A model generated the notes under the pieces. The model saw only the letters and a program-made list of their open reading frames with translations. It was not told the DNA's origin and searched no databases. Both the position numbers and the translations under genes were made by a program. Source: Camellia lanceoleosa (Eukaryota; Streptophyta; Magnoliopsida; Ericales; Theaceae). Taken from it: a DNA stretch of 64,000 nucleotides. The stretch spans positions 121,942,346 through 122,006,345 of the forward strand of contig CM045767.1 of the NCBI GenBank assembly GCA_025200525.1. The letters run 5' to 3'. Below, one piece after another: positions 11,123 through 20,559 of the stretch (position 1 is the stretch's first letter; each line of letters starts with the position of its first letter).

Positions 11123-13215
11123 TCAAGCCTCGGGATCAGACTCAAGCGGCTCAACGTCCACTTGCTCGTATGGAATTAGCATGGCCAATGTAACTCTAAC
11201 GGCTGCAAAGGCTTTGAGCCACCCGTGTTTGAATCCCCGATTCTCGAATTTGGGGACTTTTTCTATGTAGTTTTCAAGGGCAATGCTCTTTCCAGCCTCA
11301 AACGCCACAGAAGCCTCAGAGTCGGCTTTTTCCTTGGCCTTCTTCAACTCTCCTAACTCGGCCTCCACCTTGGCAAGCGCCTCCTTGGCTAACTTGAGTG
11401 ATTCTTCGCTCCCGTTTGCCCTCTCCTCAGCGTCGGATCTGAGCTGGTCAGCAGTCCGAGCCCTTTCCTTCTTAGCTTCGGCTCGAACACTTTCCATTGT
11501 GGCTTTCGTCACCTCGAACTCGGTCCTGCTCCTCTCACCTTCGACTTCCAACTTCAAGCGGCCAATTCTTTCAATGGCATCATGATGGCGGCGGCCTAGT
11601 TCGGCTATCCTTCCAACCGTCTGCAAAACAAGGAGTTGGGATCGTCACATACTAAGAAATATCGTATGCAAACCAAACAAAGAGTAAAAAAGATCAAGTC
11701 ACATACCAGAAGGGCCGATCGCCTAATGCTATTGTTACCAAATCCGGCCGCAAGAAGGTTGCCTTTGTCACCGGCTAGGAGATCGAGGCAACAAGCTCGA
11801 GCCACCGATCTTTCAACGCCGACGCTTCAGAGAAGATCAGCATGTTTTTTGTCTTTGCTTCGTCAACAAAAGGAGCAACCACACCTGCCTCCTCTCACAA
11901 TGGCCGTTTGTCAGCCGGGCCCTCCTTCGAGCCACCTCGCCTCTGCAGTACATTTTTCTCCCCGATCTTCAAATTGGCCATTCCTCGCCGGTTTCTCGGC
12001 ATCCTTCTCCGCTTTTGGCACGAGCTCGAGCCGTTTCTTCCACTATAATGGGTTCGGAAGATTCAATCGAGGCAGGTCCAGAATGGGTGGCCTTGGCTTT
12101 CCGTCGAGCAGCCATGTGTTCAGCGTTTCTCTTTTGTGCCAACTGCGTGAGGCAGGCTTTCCCCGGCCATGCCCTCAGAATAAGCGCCGGGAAGGTGTCC
12201 CAAATTTGTAAAAATATCTTCAAAGGAGACGTCCCCTCGGCCTGATGTGGATGGAGAGTCGGACGAGTTGAGTCCGGCTTCCTCAAAGGTCGAATTAAGA
12301 GCTTCGTCAATCTTTGCCGCCAATTGGTTCGGGTCCTCGGCGATTGGTTCAGCCGCTTGTTCTTCTACTTGTTCCAAATCAGATGCTTCTAAACCAATCT
12401 GTCTCAAGTTTTTGAAGCTTGGGAAGATAAGGGCTGCAAAATGGTTGTCACCTTTCGGGATCAGAATGTTGTTTGCTGCCGAAAATGTCATGTAACTCGG
12501 CTCGTACTGCAGAAGAATGTGGGCCGCCCTCTCTTGTTTTTCGAAGAATATCAGCGCGGTTTTGATTTCTGCAAGTATAGCGCCATCGTTCGAGACCAAC
12601 ACTTTCTTCAAGTCGCCTCGCATAAAAAATCGATTAGATGTATATAGGGTCGAATTCAGATATGGAAATAACGTAAACAAAATGATCTAATCGCCACCGT
12701 TTTTTTCGCCTTTGGCACAGGTCCGTGTTATCTTCACCTTCACCGATTCCCAATTGTCATGACGATGACCATCACGTCATCGACTTGCTTGCCAGAGCTG
12801 GCAAGCATCGTCACTAAGTGATGATCAGTATCCTTGGCTCTAAGAAAGTAGCGTCCTAGCCGGCCAGTAGATTTGGCTAGGACATAACAGTGCCGAACGG
12901 TGGGTATACCTAAATTAATCCTAAGACGTCGATTTAGTTCTACGATTCCCATTATGATACAAAAGAAATTCACATTGGGCCGGGAAGGGATTAGACCCCA
13001 GTATCGTAGAACGGCCCTCAAAAATGGATGAAGGGGAAAGCGGACTACCAAAGAATTGACAGGAGGGGAAAGACGATTGTACTCTCGTCATCCCTCTCCA
13101 TATCAGTGGTCATGTCTGCCAAAAGTGATAGATGGACGTCATCGGGGATGGAAAAATGGCGACGAAAGTCAGAGATTCGGTCCGCTGAAAGGAGCTCCTT
13201 CAGATATTTTGCCAT
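11123..13215 (-). pseudogene. gypsy-A antisense gene: Transposase_28-like domain plus coiled coil
   Basis: Reads on the minus strand, opposite to gag-pol. An ATG at 13215-13213 opens MAKYLKELLSADRISDF, running to about 13040; after a frame change 13051-12740 continues VVRFPLHPFLRAVLRYWGL and later IPTVRHCYVLAK, which resemble the 'putative gypsy type transposon' family (Transposase_28, PF04195). 12680-12120 continues in another frame with a Glu/Ser-rich linker. 11626-11123 is a 167-residue tail, mostly alanine/glutamate/lysine coiled coil, ending ENRGFKHGWLKAFAAVR and an acidic end. Antisense open frames between pol and the 3' LTR are reported for Tat-lineage elements; their function is unknown. 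At least three frame changes or undetected introns break it. Confidence 0.7.
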
Positions 13216-13572
13216 CTTGGCCAGCCCAAGGATTATGGAAAACTAAAAGCAAACAAGGAAACGGGATCGAAAGTGAAGGAGAAGAAAACTTACAGGGGGC
13301 GAAGGGAAAAACGAGAAACAAGGAGTTGCAGAAGCCGCGAAGTGAAGGAGTTGCACTAGAAGGCGAACCAAATATCTTTGAGTATTCAAAACATACACTC
13401 GAAGAGACAATTTCAAATCACATTAAATGGAGGCAGTGTATGAAGGGGAGGGAAAGCGTTACAATGACCAAAAAGCATGTACGCATTTTAACACGCATTG
13501 GGAAAAGGGTTAACCGCCGAATTTTTGACTTCCCAGGCTAGAAGCCAAACACGCCGACTAACCGATGTTAGT

Positions 13573-13590
13573 GGGGTGTTTGGGGGGCAA
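13573..13590 (+). other. gypsy-A polypurine tract
   Basis: The G-rich run GGGGTGTTTGGGGGGCAA sits just before the 3' LTR and is the likely plus-strand primer. Confidence 0.6.
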
Positions 13591-13591
13591 T

Positions 13592-14004
13592 TGTGGGAGC
13601 TGAATTTAGCTGGATCAATAGGGACAAATGGACCCGTCCAGTCCGGAACGTAACCTCTATTTGGCATTGATCCTAGTCAATCGAAGAGCCGAATAAAATA
13701 ATCGGCACTCCAGCCAGTAGAATAAAGGCCGAGTAGAAGTACATGTAAAGGATCAAGAATGGGCCTGGCCCCTAAGGCCCAAAGAGAACACTATAAATAC
13801 GGGATCATTAGTCAGAGAAAGGTATATGAAAACTAGTGAACTTAACTTAACATACAAGTAATCAAGAGAGTATACATTGACTTATCCGCCGGAGTGCTAA
13901 TTTTGGCACCCCCGACCGAAGTGTTCATTCCTTTTCAGGTGGCTAGCTGAGAATCACAAGCATCCCCCAAGACTGGAAGAGTATTTCCAAACCATTCCCC
14001 CACA
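13592..14004 (+). repeat. gypsy-A 3' LTR
   Basis: Starts TGTGGGAGC and ends CCCCCACA, an inverted terminal pair. It matches 2068-2515 with many substitutions and small indels, so the insertion is old. TATA box TATAAATA at 13792-13799 corresponds to that of the 5' LTR. Confidence 0.88.
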
Positions 14005-16939
14005 AAACTCATTCATCAAACAAATTTGCCACACTCAAATCATAATTTCAAAACTCACAAACTCAAAATACAACTCTATTTACAAATCATATTTAGAAAA
14101 CTCTACCAAACACAACCAAAGTTTTTGGGCCAAAAAGTCACTTTATAATATCTGTTAGCAGCGTGGTCGCTCGAGCGAAGAAAGCTTGGCTCAAGCATAC
14201 ACAAGAAGCTCCTAGAATCTCTGAAAATCGTGTAGTTCACTCGAGCGAAGAAAAGCTCGCTCGAGCGAGCATGCTTCCAGTACAAAAACGCAAAATTCAA
14301 ACAGGTATAACTCTCTCATCCGGACTCCATTTAGGGTCGTTCTCGTGTCCAAATTGAAGCCCCAAAAGTAAATTTTCCGATGGTTCTAGCCTCACATCAA
14401 GATTCAAAGTATGGAGAAAGAAAATAATGAAAGAGTGAAAACTACTCAATAACAATTATTCAAATTTGGAGTTTCTTATTCAATCTTACCCAACCACTAT
14501 GATAACATCTCAACTAAGTCTCAAATATCAACTAAGGAGGTTTTCAATCAAGATAATCAAATAGTCAAATTATAGTTTCCATCAAAACAGGAAGTACAGA
14601 GTGCTACAAAAAATCAAATATTCAAACTGATAAAATTAATAAATTTGATTTTTATTTATTCAATTTAAATCTTTCTTTTACATCTCAATATCCAATTTTA
14701 ACTTTTAAAAATATTTAAAGTTTATCTAAAAAAATCTAATTTGAAAATATCTCCTACCATCAAATATTAAATCAATAAAACCCACATGTTTATCATATAT
14801 CTAACTCACATTATAACTTATCTAAATAATAATAATTAAAAACAAATAGAAATCATAGATAAATTAAATTGGAAAAAAAAAATAGAAACCTACAACTCCA
14901 TCTTAAATAAATTTTAAAAAAAAAAAACCAAATAGAAACCACACAACGATAAAAAAAAATAAAAATAAAAAGATAAGAATTTAGATATGGATCTCAAAAA
15001 AATATGACAATAGCTAAATTTGAATTATGATTTAGTAATATAATTATCTATTTTTCTTATGTATATCTATTAAAATTTTAAATCCTTTAATGGGATAAAT
15101 TAATCAATTTTTAAGTCTTATTCAAAGAATAATCTGATTAGTCATTCCAACTCCTAGACTTCGTGACCACCGCGGATGAGCTAACAGATTGGATTAAGTG
15201 AAGTCGGTTGTTAGAGGTAACATTCTCTCATTCCATAAATTTATTTGTTTTTTAATTTTATTTTTTCCATGTATGATTCTGCTTTCTCGCTTTGGTTTGA
15301 TTTTGGTTTCGGTTTTGGTTTTGGTTTGGTTTCGCTTTTTGGTTTTGATTTCGATTTTAGTGAGATTTATGCGTTTGTTTACAGATTTGCATAGTAGAGA
15401 AGAATTATTGGTGATTATGGTTGCAATTGAAATATCTATGTCCGTTCTGTGCTAAGGATTTTGATCAAATTTTATTTTCTTCAATGAAGACCATAAAATT
15501 GAAGTAAAAAAAATGGGTATCAAAATTTTTTATTTTTTATTGTCATTTTATTTTATAGAAAATTTGAAAATTCATTGAGAATTCAAGATTTTACTATAAC
15601 ATTAGGTAAATTTAAAACTTTTAAATATCATTGTGTTATTTATTTTTATCCTTTTTCTATCCCATTATACAATTACAGTTATTTGTTAGTTTGTTAATTA
15701 TAATTCAATTAATTGAAAATAAAAGTTTAATATAACTTTTCATATATATTATAGTTAATTTGTTACAGCTATAGTTGTATATAATAGCATAATATATAGA
15801 GATAATCTCTAAATATAATTTTTATTTTTTTATGTGATTAAATAGTACATCTTAAATAGTATATAGAGGAGTTAGATGACTACTTTTATCTCTAAAATCT
15901 CAATCTGTTTTTTTTTTTTTTACTTTCTAATTTTTAAATTGAAACATCAATTGTTTATATCCATAAAACAAATCTGATAAACACATATCTAAAAGCTTCA
16001 CTTTTTTTTTTTTTTTTTAATATGTAGGATATTTACAAATGGAAATGTTTGACACCTTAAATTTTTTTTTTTCCCATAATCTGGCTTATAATTATGAGAA
16101 GAGAATTAATTAAATTATACATTTGAACCAACCACATGCTCAAATTTTGACTATTTCAAGATGTTATTTCAGTATAATTTCAATTAAGAGAAATTTCAAC
16201 CCTTAATTTTTTTTCTTTTTATCAAATTGTAATTTGATGAAAATTTAAAAAGATGAAATGTTGAAAATTATTGTTTTTTCCATCAAAATTAGTGAAAAGA
16301 AAAAAAAATTAGGATAAGAATGAAATTTTTTAAAAATTGATAAAAATTTAATGAAAAAGTTAAAGTAATTCATATAAAATGAAAAATTATATTCAAATTT
16401 GAAATCAAATTAGATTAAAAAAATTAAAAGAAAATGATGAAAGTTTGAAAATATTTTGAAACCTTCTTATCATTAAATATTAGAAATCCATGTGTGTATT
16501 ATATTCATATTGTATTTTTAGTTATGAAATTGAAATAAAATGAAATGTAACTTAAATTATTGGATTAATAATAGAAACATCATACTAATTATTGTTAAAT
16601 ATTACTCCACTTCACATTTAATAATAAATTGTATATTTGTCTTAATTATAACTTTTAAATTTGTATATTTTCATAACAAGAAAAAAAATTTAATAACTCA
16701 TTTAATCTCATTTAATTAGATTTAACTTTTTTTTAATACAAATTATCATAGTTGCACTAATTAGACTTATATATATATATTTAAATTTTTTTAAACTAAT
16801 AATTTAAAAAGTTATAAACATAAAAGTTAACTTATAAATTTTATGTATATCACAAGATTAAAAAATTAAATTATTTCAAGATAATTATAATAACTTTTTT
16901 AATTTATAAAATCTTGTGCATAGCACGGGTTACCACTAG
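14005..16939. other. AT-rich region ending in a Helitron-type 3' terminus
   Basis: No gene is supported. 14164-14270 is rich in CTCGAGCG. 14600-16900 is very AT-rich. 15130-15460 has a short GC-richer piece that looks like an exon-intron-exon remnant (GT at 15217, CAG at 15382-15384) but no protein is recognised. The end reads GTGCATAGCACGGGT...CTAG (16917-16939), the hairpin and CTAG end expected of a Helitron; its 5' end could not be placed. Confidence 0.5.
14164..14270. repeat. cluster of CTCGAGCG palindromes
   Basis: CGCTCGAGCG occurs at 14169-14178, TCGAGCGAAG recurs at 14172 and 14241, and the perfect 16-bp palindrome GCTCGCTCGAGCGAGC is at 14255-14270. It is a GC-rich island in AT-rich DNA, perhaps part of an old LTR. 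Confidence 0.6.
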
Positions 16940-17071
16940 TGTTATTATATAAGAAAAATGAACTTTCTAGTGAAAAGGCTTGTGAGACCTCCAAAGGCTC
17001 ATCCTACTTTTCTTAATTTATTTAATTTTAAACAATTAAAAAAATCGCATTTGGTTAGCTTTTATTTGATA

Positions 17072-17121
17072 ATCTCATATCGAAGAAAAATGAAAAAAAT
17101 GAGTTATTTTACTCATATAAA
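17072..17121 (+). promoter_or_regulatory. USE-TATA module a (diverged)
   Basis: ATCTCATATCG at 17072-17082 and CATATAAA at 17114-17121, 31 bp apart. Both boxes carry substitutions compared with the best copies. Confidence 0.4.
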
Positions 17122-17250
17122 GAGAATCTTATACTTCCATCCCATTTAGTGAGGAGTCTTATGAGAGTTTCAATATCTCATATTAATTTTTTTGATTTTC
17201 TTAATTTTAAACAATTAAGAAAATCTCCATTAGTTAGCTTTTATTTGATA

Positions 17251-17305
17251 ATCCCACATCGGGGGAAAAAAAAAAGGAAAAAATGAGTTATTTTACTTAT
17301 ATAAA
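17251..17305 (+). promoter_or_regulatory. USE-TATA module b (exact USE consensus)
   Basis: ATCCCACATCG at 17251-17261 matches the plant snRNA upstream sequence element consensus RTCCCACATCG in full. TATATAAA follows at 17298-17305, 36 bp later; the extra length is in an A-run. In plant snRNA genes a gap of about 33-35 bp directs RNA polymerase II, about 10 bp less directs polymerase III. No snRNA is seen downstream. Confidence 0.5.
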
Positions 17306-17809
17306 GTGGATCTTATATTCTCATCCCCATTTAATATCGTAGTGTTGTACATGTTTCAATTCAATATACTTTAAATTTTAAAAGTTTTGATTAATTAATT
17401 ATGACCTAACCGATTAGGCTAAATGATTTTTGATTTGATTGATTTGTTGGTTTAACCGTAATTTTTGCGATTTTATCTGAAGAAGTTTTATTAACTATCC
17501 ATCTTGATTAAACAACCAACGAATTACCTCAGTATTTATATAAAAAGCTACCTACACTAACTAACTAACCAAACACTAACAAACTAACCACTCTTCTAAG
17601 AAACTCTGTTATCTGTTATACAACTATACAATCTAACTAACATACATCACTCAAGGTACACTTGCACTAGCTTAGCCCTTCATCTGATCATCTGATGCTA
17701 TATCTTTATCATTATCAAAATATATTGATTAGATTTATTTGATTCAAAATAAACTAAAGATTGATCTGATTAAATATTGAAAAACATAATTATTAACTTT
17801 TATTTTATA

Positions 17810-17860
17810 ATCCCACATCAGAAAAAGAAAAAAAAAAGTGAGTTATTTTACTTATATAAA
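17810..17860 (+). promoter_or_regulatory. USE-TATA module c
   Basis: ATCCCACATCA at 17810-17820, TATATAAA at 17853-17860, gap 32 bp. One mismatch to the USE consensus. Confidence 0.45.
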
Positions 17861-18140
17861 TGAATCTTAATAGTATAGTATTGTGTACTTCAATTCAAGA
17901 CAGTTTAAATTTTAAAATTAAAATAATATTTAAAAGTTTTAATTAATTAATTTTTGTATAAGTTGGTTAGTCATTTGACCTAACTGATTAGGCTGAACCA
18001 TTTTAGATTTGACCGATTTGCCGGTTTAATCGCGTCATATTGATTTTATTAATTTTAAACAATTAAAAAATTTTCCATTGGCTAACTTCCATTTAACCAT
18101 ATAAAAATAAAATTCTGATTAGTTTATGATTTATTTTATA

Positions 18141-18204
18141 ATCCCACATCGGAAGAAGAAGAAAAAGAAAAATTGTTTCACTATCTATCTATATATTATA
18201 TAAG
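18141..18204 (+). promoter_or_regulatory. USE box d, TATA spacing disturbed
   Basis: ATCCCACATCG at 18141-18151 is an exact match, but the downstream side runs into a Helitron-like start (CTATCTATCTATATATTATA) and the nearest TATATAAG is at 18197-18204, 45 bp away. The module looks interrupted. Confidence 0.35.
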
Positions 18205-18378
18205 GAAAATAGGATTTTTAGGGAGAAGCCTTCTAGCAGTTCTATCGGGAGAGACTTCTTCTACATTGGCTAGCTTTCATTTAATTTTTATTTTACAATC
18301 CCACATAGTTTTGATTTTAAAAATAATTTTGTATGAGATTTTGAAACTCTTATAATATTTAATTTTAAAATAATTGCA

Positions 18379-18428
18379 ATCCCACATCAAGAAAAGAAAG
18401 AAAAAATGACTTGTTTCACTTATATAAA
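18379..18428 (+). promoter_or_regulatory. USE-TATA module e
   Basis: ATCCCACATCA at 18379-18389, TATATAAA at 18421-18428, gap 31 bp. Confidence 0.45.
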
Positions 18429-18567
18429 ATAAATCTTATAAAGGGAGTTTTAAGGGAGAAGCCTCCTAGAAGCTCCAAACATTCGTTCTAAAATTATTAA
18501 ATTTTTTTAATTTTAAACAACTAAGAAAATTCTTATTGGCTGCTTTCCATTTACCTTTTGTTTTATA

Positions 18568-18622
18568 ATCTCAAATTAGGGGGAAAAAAAAAGGAAAAAG
18601 TAAATTGTTTTATTTATATAAA
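18568..18622 (+). promoter_or_regulatory. USE-TATA module f (strongly diverged USE)
   Basis: ATCTCAAATTA at 18568-18578 stands where the USE belongs; TATATAAA is at 18615-18622, gap 36 bp. Confidence 0.3.
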
Positions 18623-18724
18623 ATGAATCTTATACTCCAATTTCTATAAATTATTGAAATTTCTTAATTTTAAATAATTAAGAAAATCTCCATTGGTTAA
18701 TTTTCATTTAACTTTTATTTTATA

Positions 18725-18775
18725 ATCCCACATTGGGAAAAGAAGGGAAAAAATGAATTGTTTCATTTATATAAA
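18725..18775 (+). promoter_or_regulatory. USE-TATA module g
   Basis: ATCCCACATTG at 18725-18735, TATATAAA at 18768-18775, gap 32 bp. The intervening AAATGAATTGTTTCATT is nearly the same in all copies. Confidence 0.45.
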
Positions 18776-19005
18776 GTGAATCTTATGCTCCCATTTATAT
18801 AAGCAAAAAAAGATTTTTAGTAAGAAGCCCTATAACCAATAACAATTGTTTTTGATTTTCTTAATTTTAAATAATTAAGAAAATCTCCATTAGTTAGCTT
18901 TCATTTAACTTTTATTTTACAATCTCACATAGACTTTTTGATTTTAAAAATAATTTTGTATGAGATTTTGAAACTCTCATAATATTTAACTTTAAAATAA
19001 TTACA

Positions 19006-19055
19006 ATCTCACATCAAGAAAAAAAAATAAAAATGAGTTGTTTCACTAATATAAA
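19006..19055 (+). promoter_or_regulatory. USE-TATA module h (diverged)
   Basis: ATCTCACATCA at 19006-19016, AATATAAA at 19048-19055, gap 31 bp. Confidence 0.4.
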
Positions 19056-19313
19056 GTGAATTTTATACTCTCATTTAATATTATAGTATTGTGCATGTTT
19101 CAGTTTAAGATGGTTTAAACTTTAAAATAAAATTTAAAGGTTTTAATTAATTAGTTTTGTTGTAAATTAGTTGCTCTTTTAACTTAGCCGATTAGGCTGA
19201 ATCGTTTTTGATTTGACCGATTAACTGGTTTGACCTTATTAAAAATTGAACGACTAAGATTGCTTGATTAAAAATGAACTTTTCGTCTAAACAACTATTA
19301 ACTTTTATTTAAT

Positions 19314-19364
19314 ATCCCACATCAGGAAAATGAGGAAAAAAAATGAGTTGTTTCACTATATAAA
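19314..19364 (+). promoter_or_regulatory. USE-TATA module i
   Basis: ATCCCACATCA at 19314-19324, TATATAAA at 19357-19364, gap 32 bp. The transcribed side (ACCTTATGCTCTCATTTAAT) is shared with other units. Confidence 0.45.
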
Positions 19365-20009
19365 CCTTATGCTCTCATTTAATATTATAGTGTTGTGTAT
19401 GTTTCAGTTCAAGACAATTTAAATCTTAAAATTAAAATAAAATTTAAAAGTTTTAATTGATTAATTTTTGTATAAGTTGGTTGGTCCTTTGACCTAGCCG
19501 ATAGGGTGTACCGTTTTCGGTTTGACTGATTCGCTGGTTTAACTGTGATTTTAGCGATTTTATCAAAATATATTGGTTAAATTTGTTTGATTCGAAATAA
19601 ATTAAAGATTAAACGGTTAAGATTGCTTGATTCGAAATAAACTCCCTGCCCAAACAATTGTTAACTTTTAACAATTAAGAAAATTTCAATTGGCTAACTT
19701 TCATTTAACTTTTATACTAATTTTAAACATCGAGAAAAGAAGGAAACGGTGAATTGTTTCACTTAAATAAAGTGAATCTTATACTCCTATTTATATAACC
19801 AAAATAAGATTTTTAATGAGAAATCTTATGATCAATATCTTATACTAATTTTTTTAATTTTCTTAATTTTAAACAATTAAGAAAATCCCGATTGGTTAAC
19901 TTCCATTTAACTTTTATTTTATATAATATAAAAAAATTAAATATAATTATCATATTTTTATTAAATAATATATTATTTTATCCCGTGCATAGCATATGCG
20001 ATACGCTAA

Positions 20010-20559
20010 TCTATACTATATATTAAGTAAAATGGGATTTTTAACCCCAAGCCTTGTGAGAGCTCCAATCTCCCAATCTAAATTTTCTGATTTTTTGATT
20101 TAAAAAAAAAAAACCTTAGCAATTATTAACTTCTCCCAACTCTCAAGTGTTACCCTTATAATAACACTTTAATTCATTAAGAACAAGTATAAAAAAAATT
20201 CCTTGAAATCCAACACATATGAATTCCTTGAAAAATTCCAACACATATGATTATTATCTCTCATAATAACACTTTAATGCAGTAAGAAAAAGCATAAAAA
20301 AAAATTCTCGAAAAGTCCTACACATGATTATTATCAAAATATTAAAATTTAATATAATATAATAATAATAATAATAAGAAATTTAATTCCTTGAAAAGTC
20401 TAACACATAATTATTATCAAAATATTAAATTTTAATATAATATAAAAAAGAAAAAAAGAAGACATTTAAAAAAAAAAAAAAAAAGACATTTAAAAATCAC
20501 AATTCACATATATAGATAATAGTAAACACAATCTATGCATAGTACGGGTAATATGCTAG
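20010..20559 (+). mobile_element. Helitron-like element 2
   Basis: Begins TCTATACTATATATTAAG right after an A and ends GCATAGTACGGGTAATATG-CTAG followed by T, fitting insertion between A and T with TC and CTRR ends. The 550 bp inside have no coding sequence. It is a close relative of 22973-23483: both carry CCTCATAATAACACTTTAAT and the AACACATATGATTATTATC string twice or more. Confidence 0.7.

Larger units (their letters stand above)
2068..14004 (+). mobile_element. gypsy-A: degenerate Ty3-gypsy element of the Tat type
   Basis: An 11.9-kb element bounded by related LTRs of about 448 and 413 bp. Domain order on the plus strand is gag, protease, reverse transcriptase, RNase H, archaeal-type RNase H, integrase, followed by about 5.8 kb that contains two minisatellite arrays and antisense coding sequence. 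A second RNase H and a long 3' region with antisense open frames are known for the Tat lineage (Tat, Retand, Ogre and relatives). Stops and frameshifts in every domain show it is dead. No clean target-site duplication was found (AACTT against AAACT), so the outer ends are approximate at the 5' side. Confidence 0.88.
16940..20009 (+). mobile_element. Helitron-like element 1 with an internal repeat array
   Basis: Lies between two Helitron 3' ends: CTAG at 16936-16939 of the element before, and its own CTAA at 20006-20009 after GTGCATAGCATATGCG. The start has TATTATATAAG and AATG as in the neighbouring copies. The inside is a set of irregular repeats of roughly 150-560 bp, each with an inverted repeat (TTTTCTTAATT...AATTAAGAAAA, clear at 17197-17225), an ATCCCACATCG-like box, a TATATAAAG box, and in longer units a CGATTAGGCTGAACCG-like segment. 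No Rep/helicase coding sequence is present, so it is non-autonomous. A further internal Helitron-like start lies at 18184-18215. Confidence 0.6.

Noticed and set aside
2063..14009. Target-site duplication of gypsy-A
   Set aside because: AACTT and AAACT do not match well enough, and the 5' LTR start is altered.
17251..17400. An snRNA gene downstream of the USE-TATA modules
   Set aside because: None of the known snRNA start sequences or an Sm site was seen 25-30 bp after the TATA boxes; only the promoter-like part is claimed.
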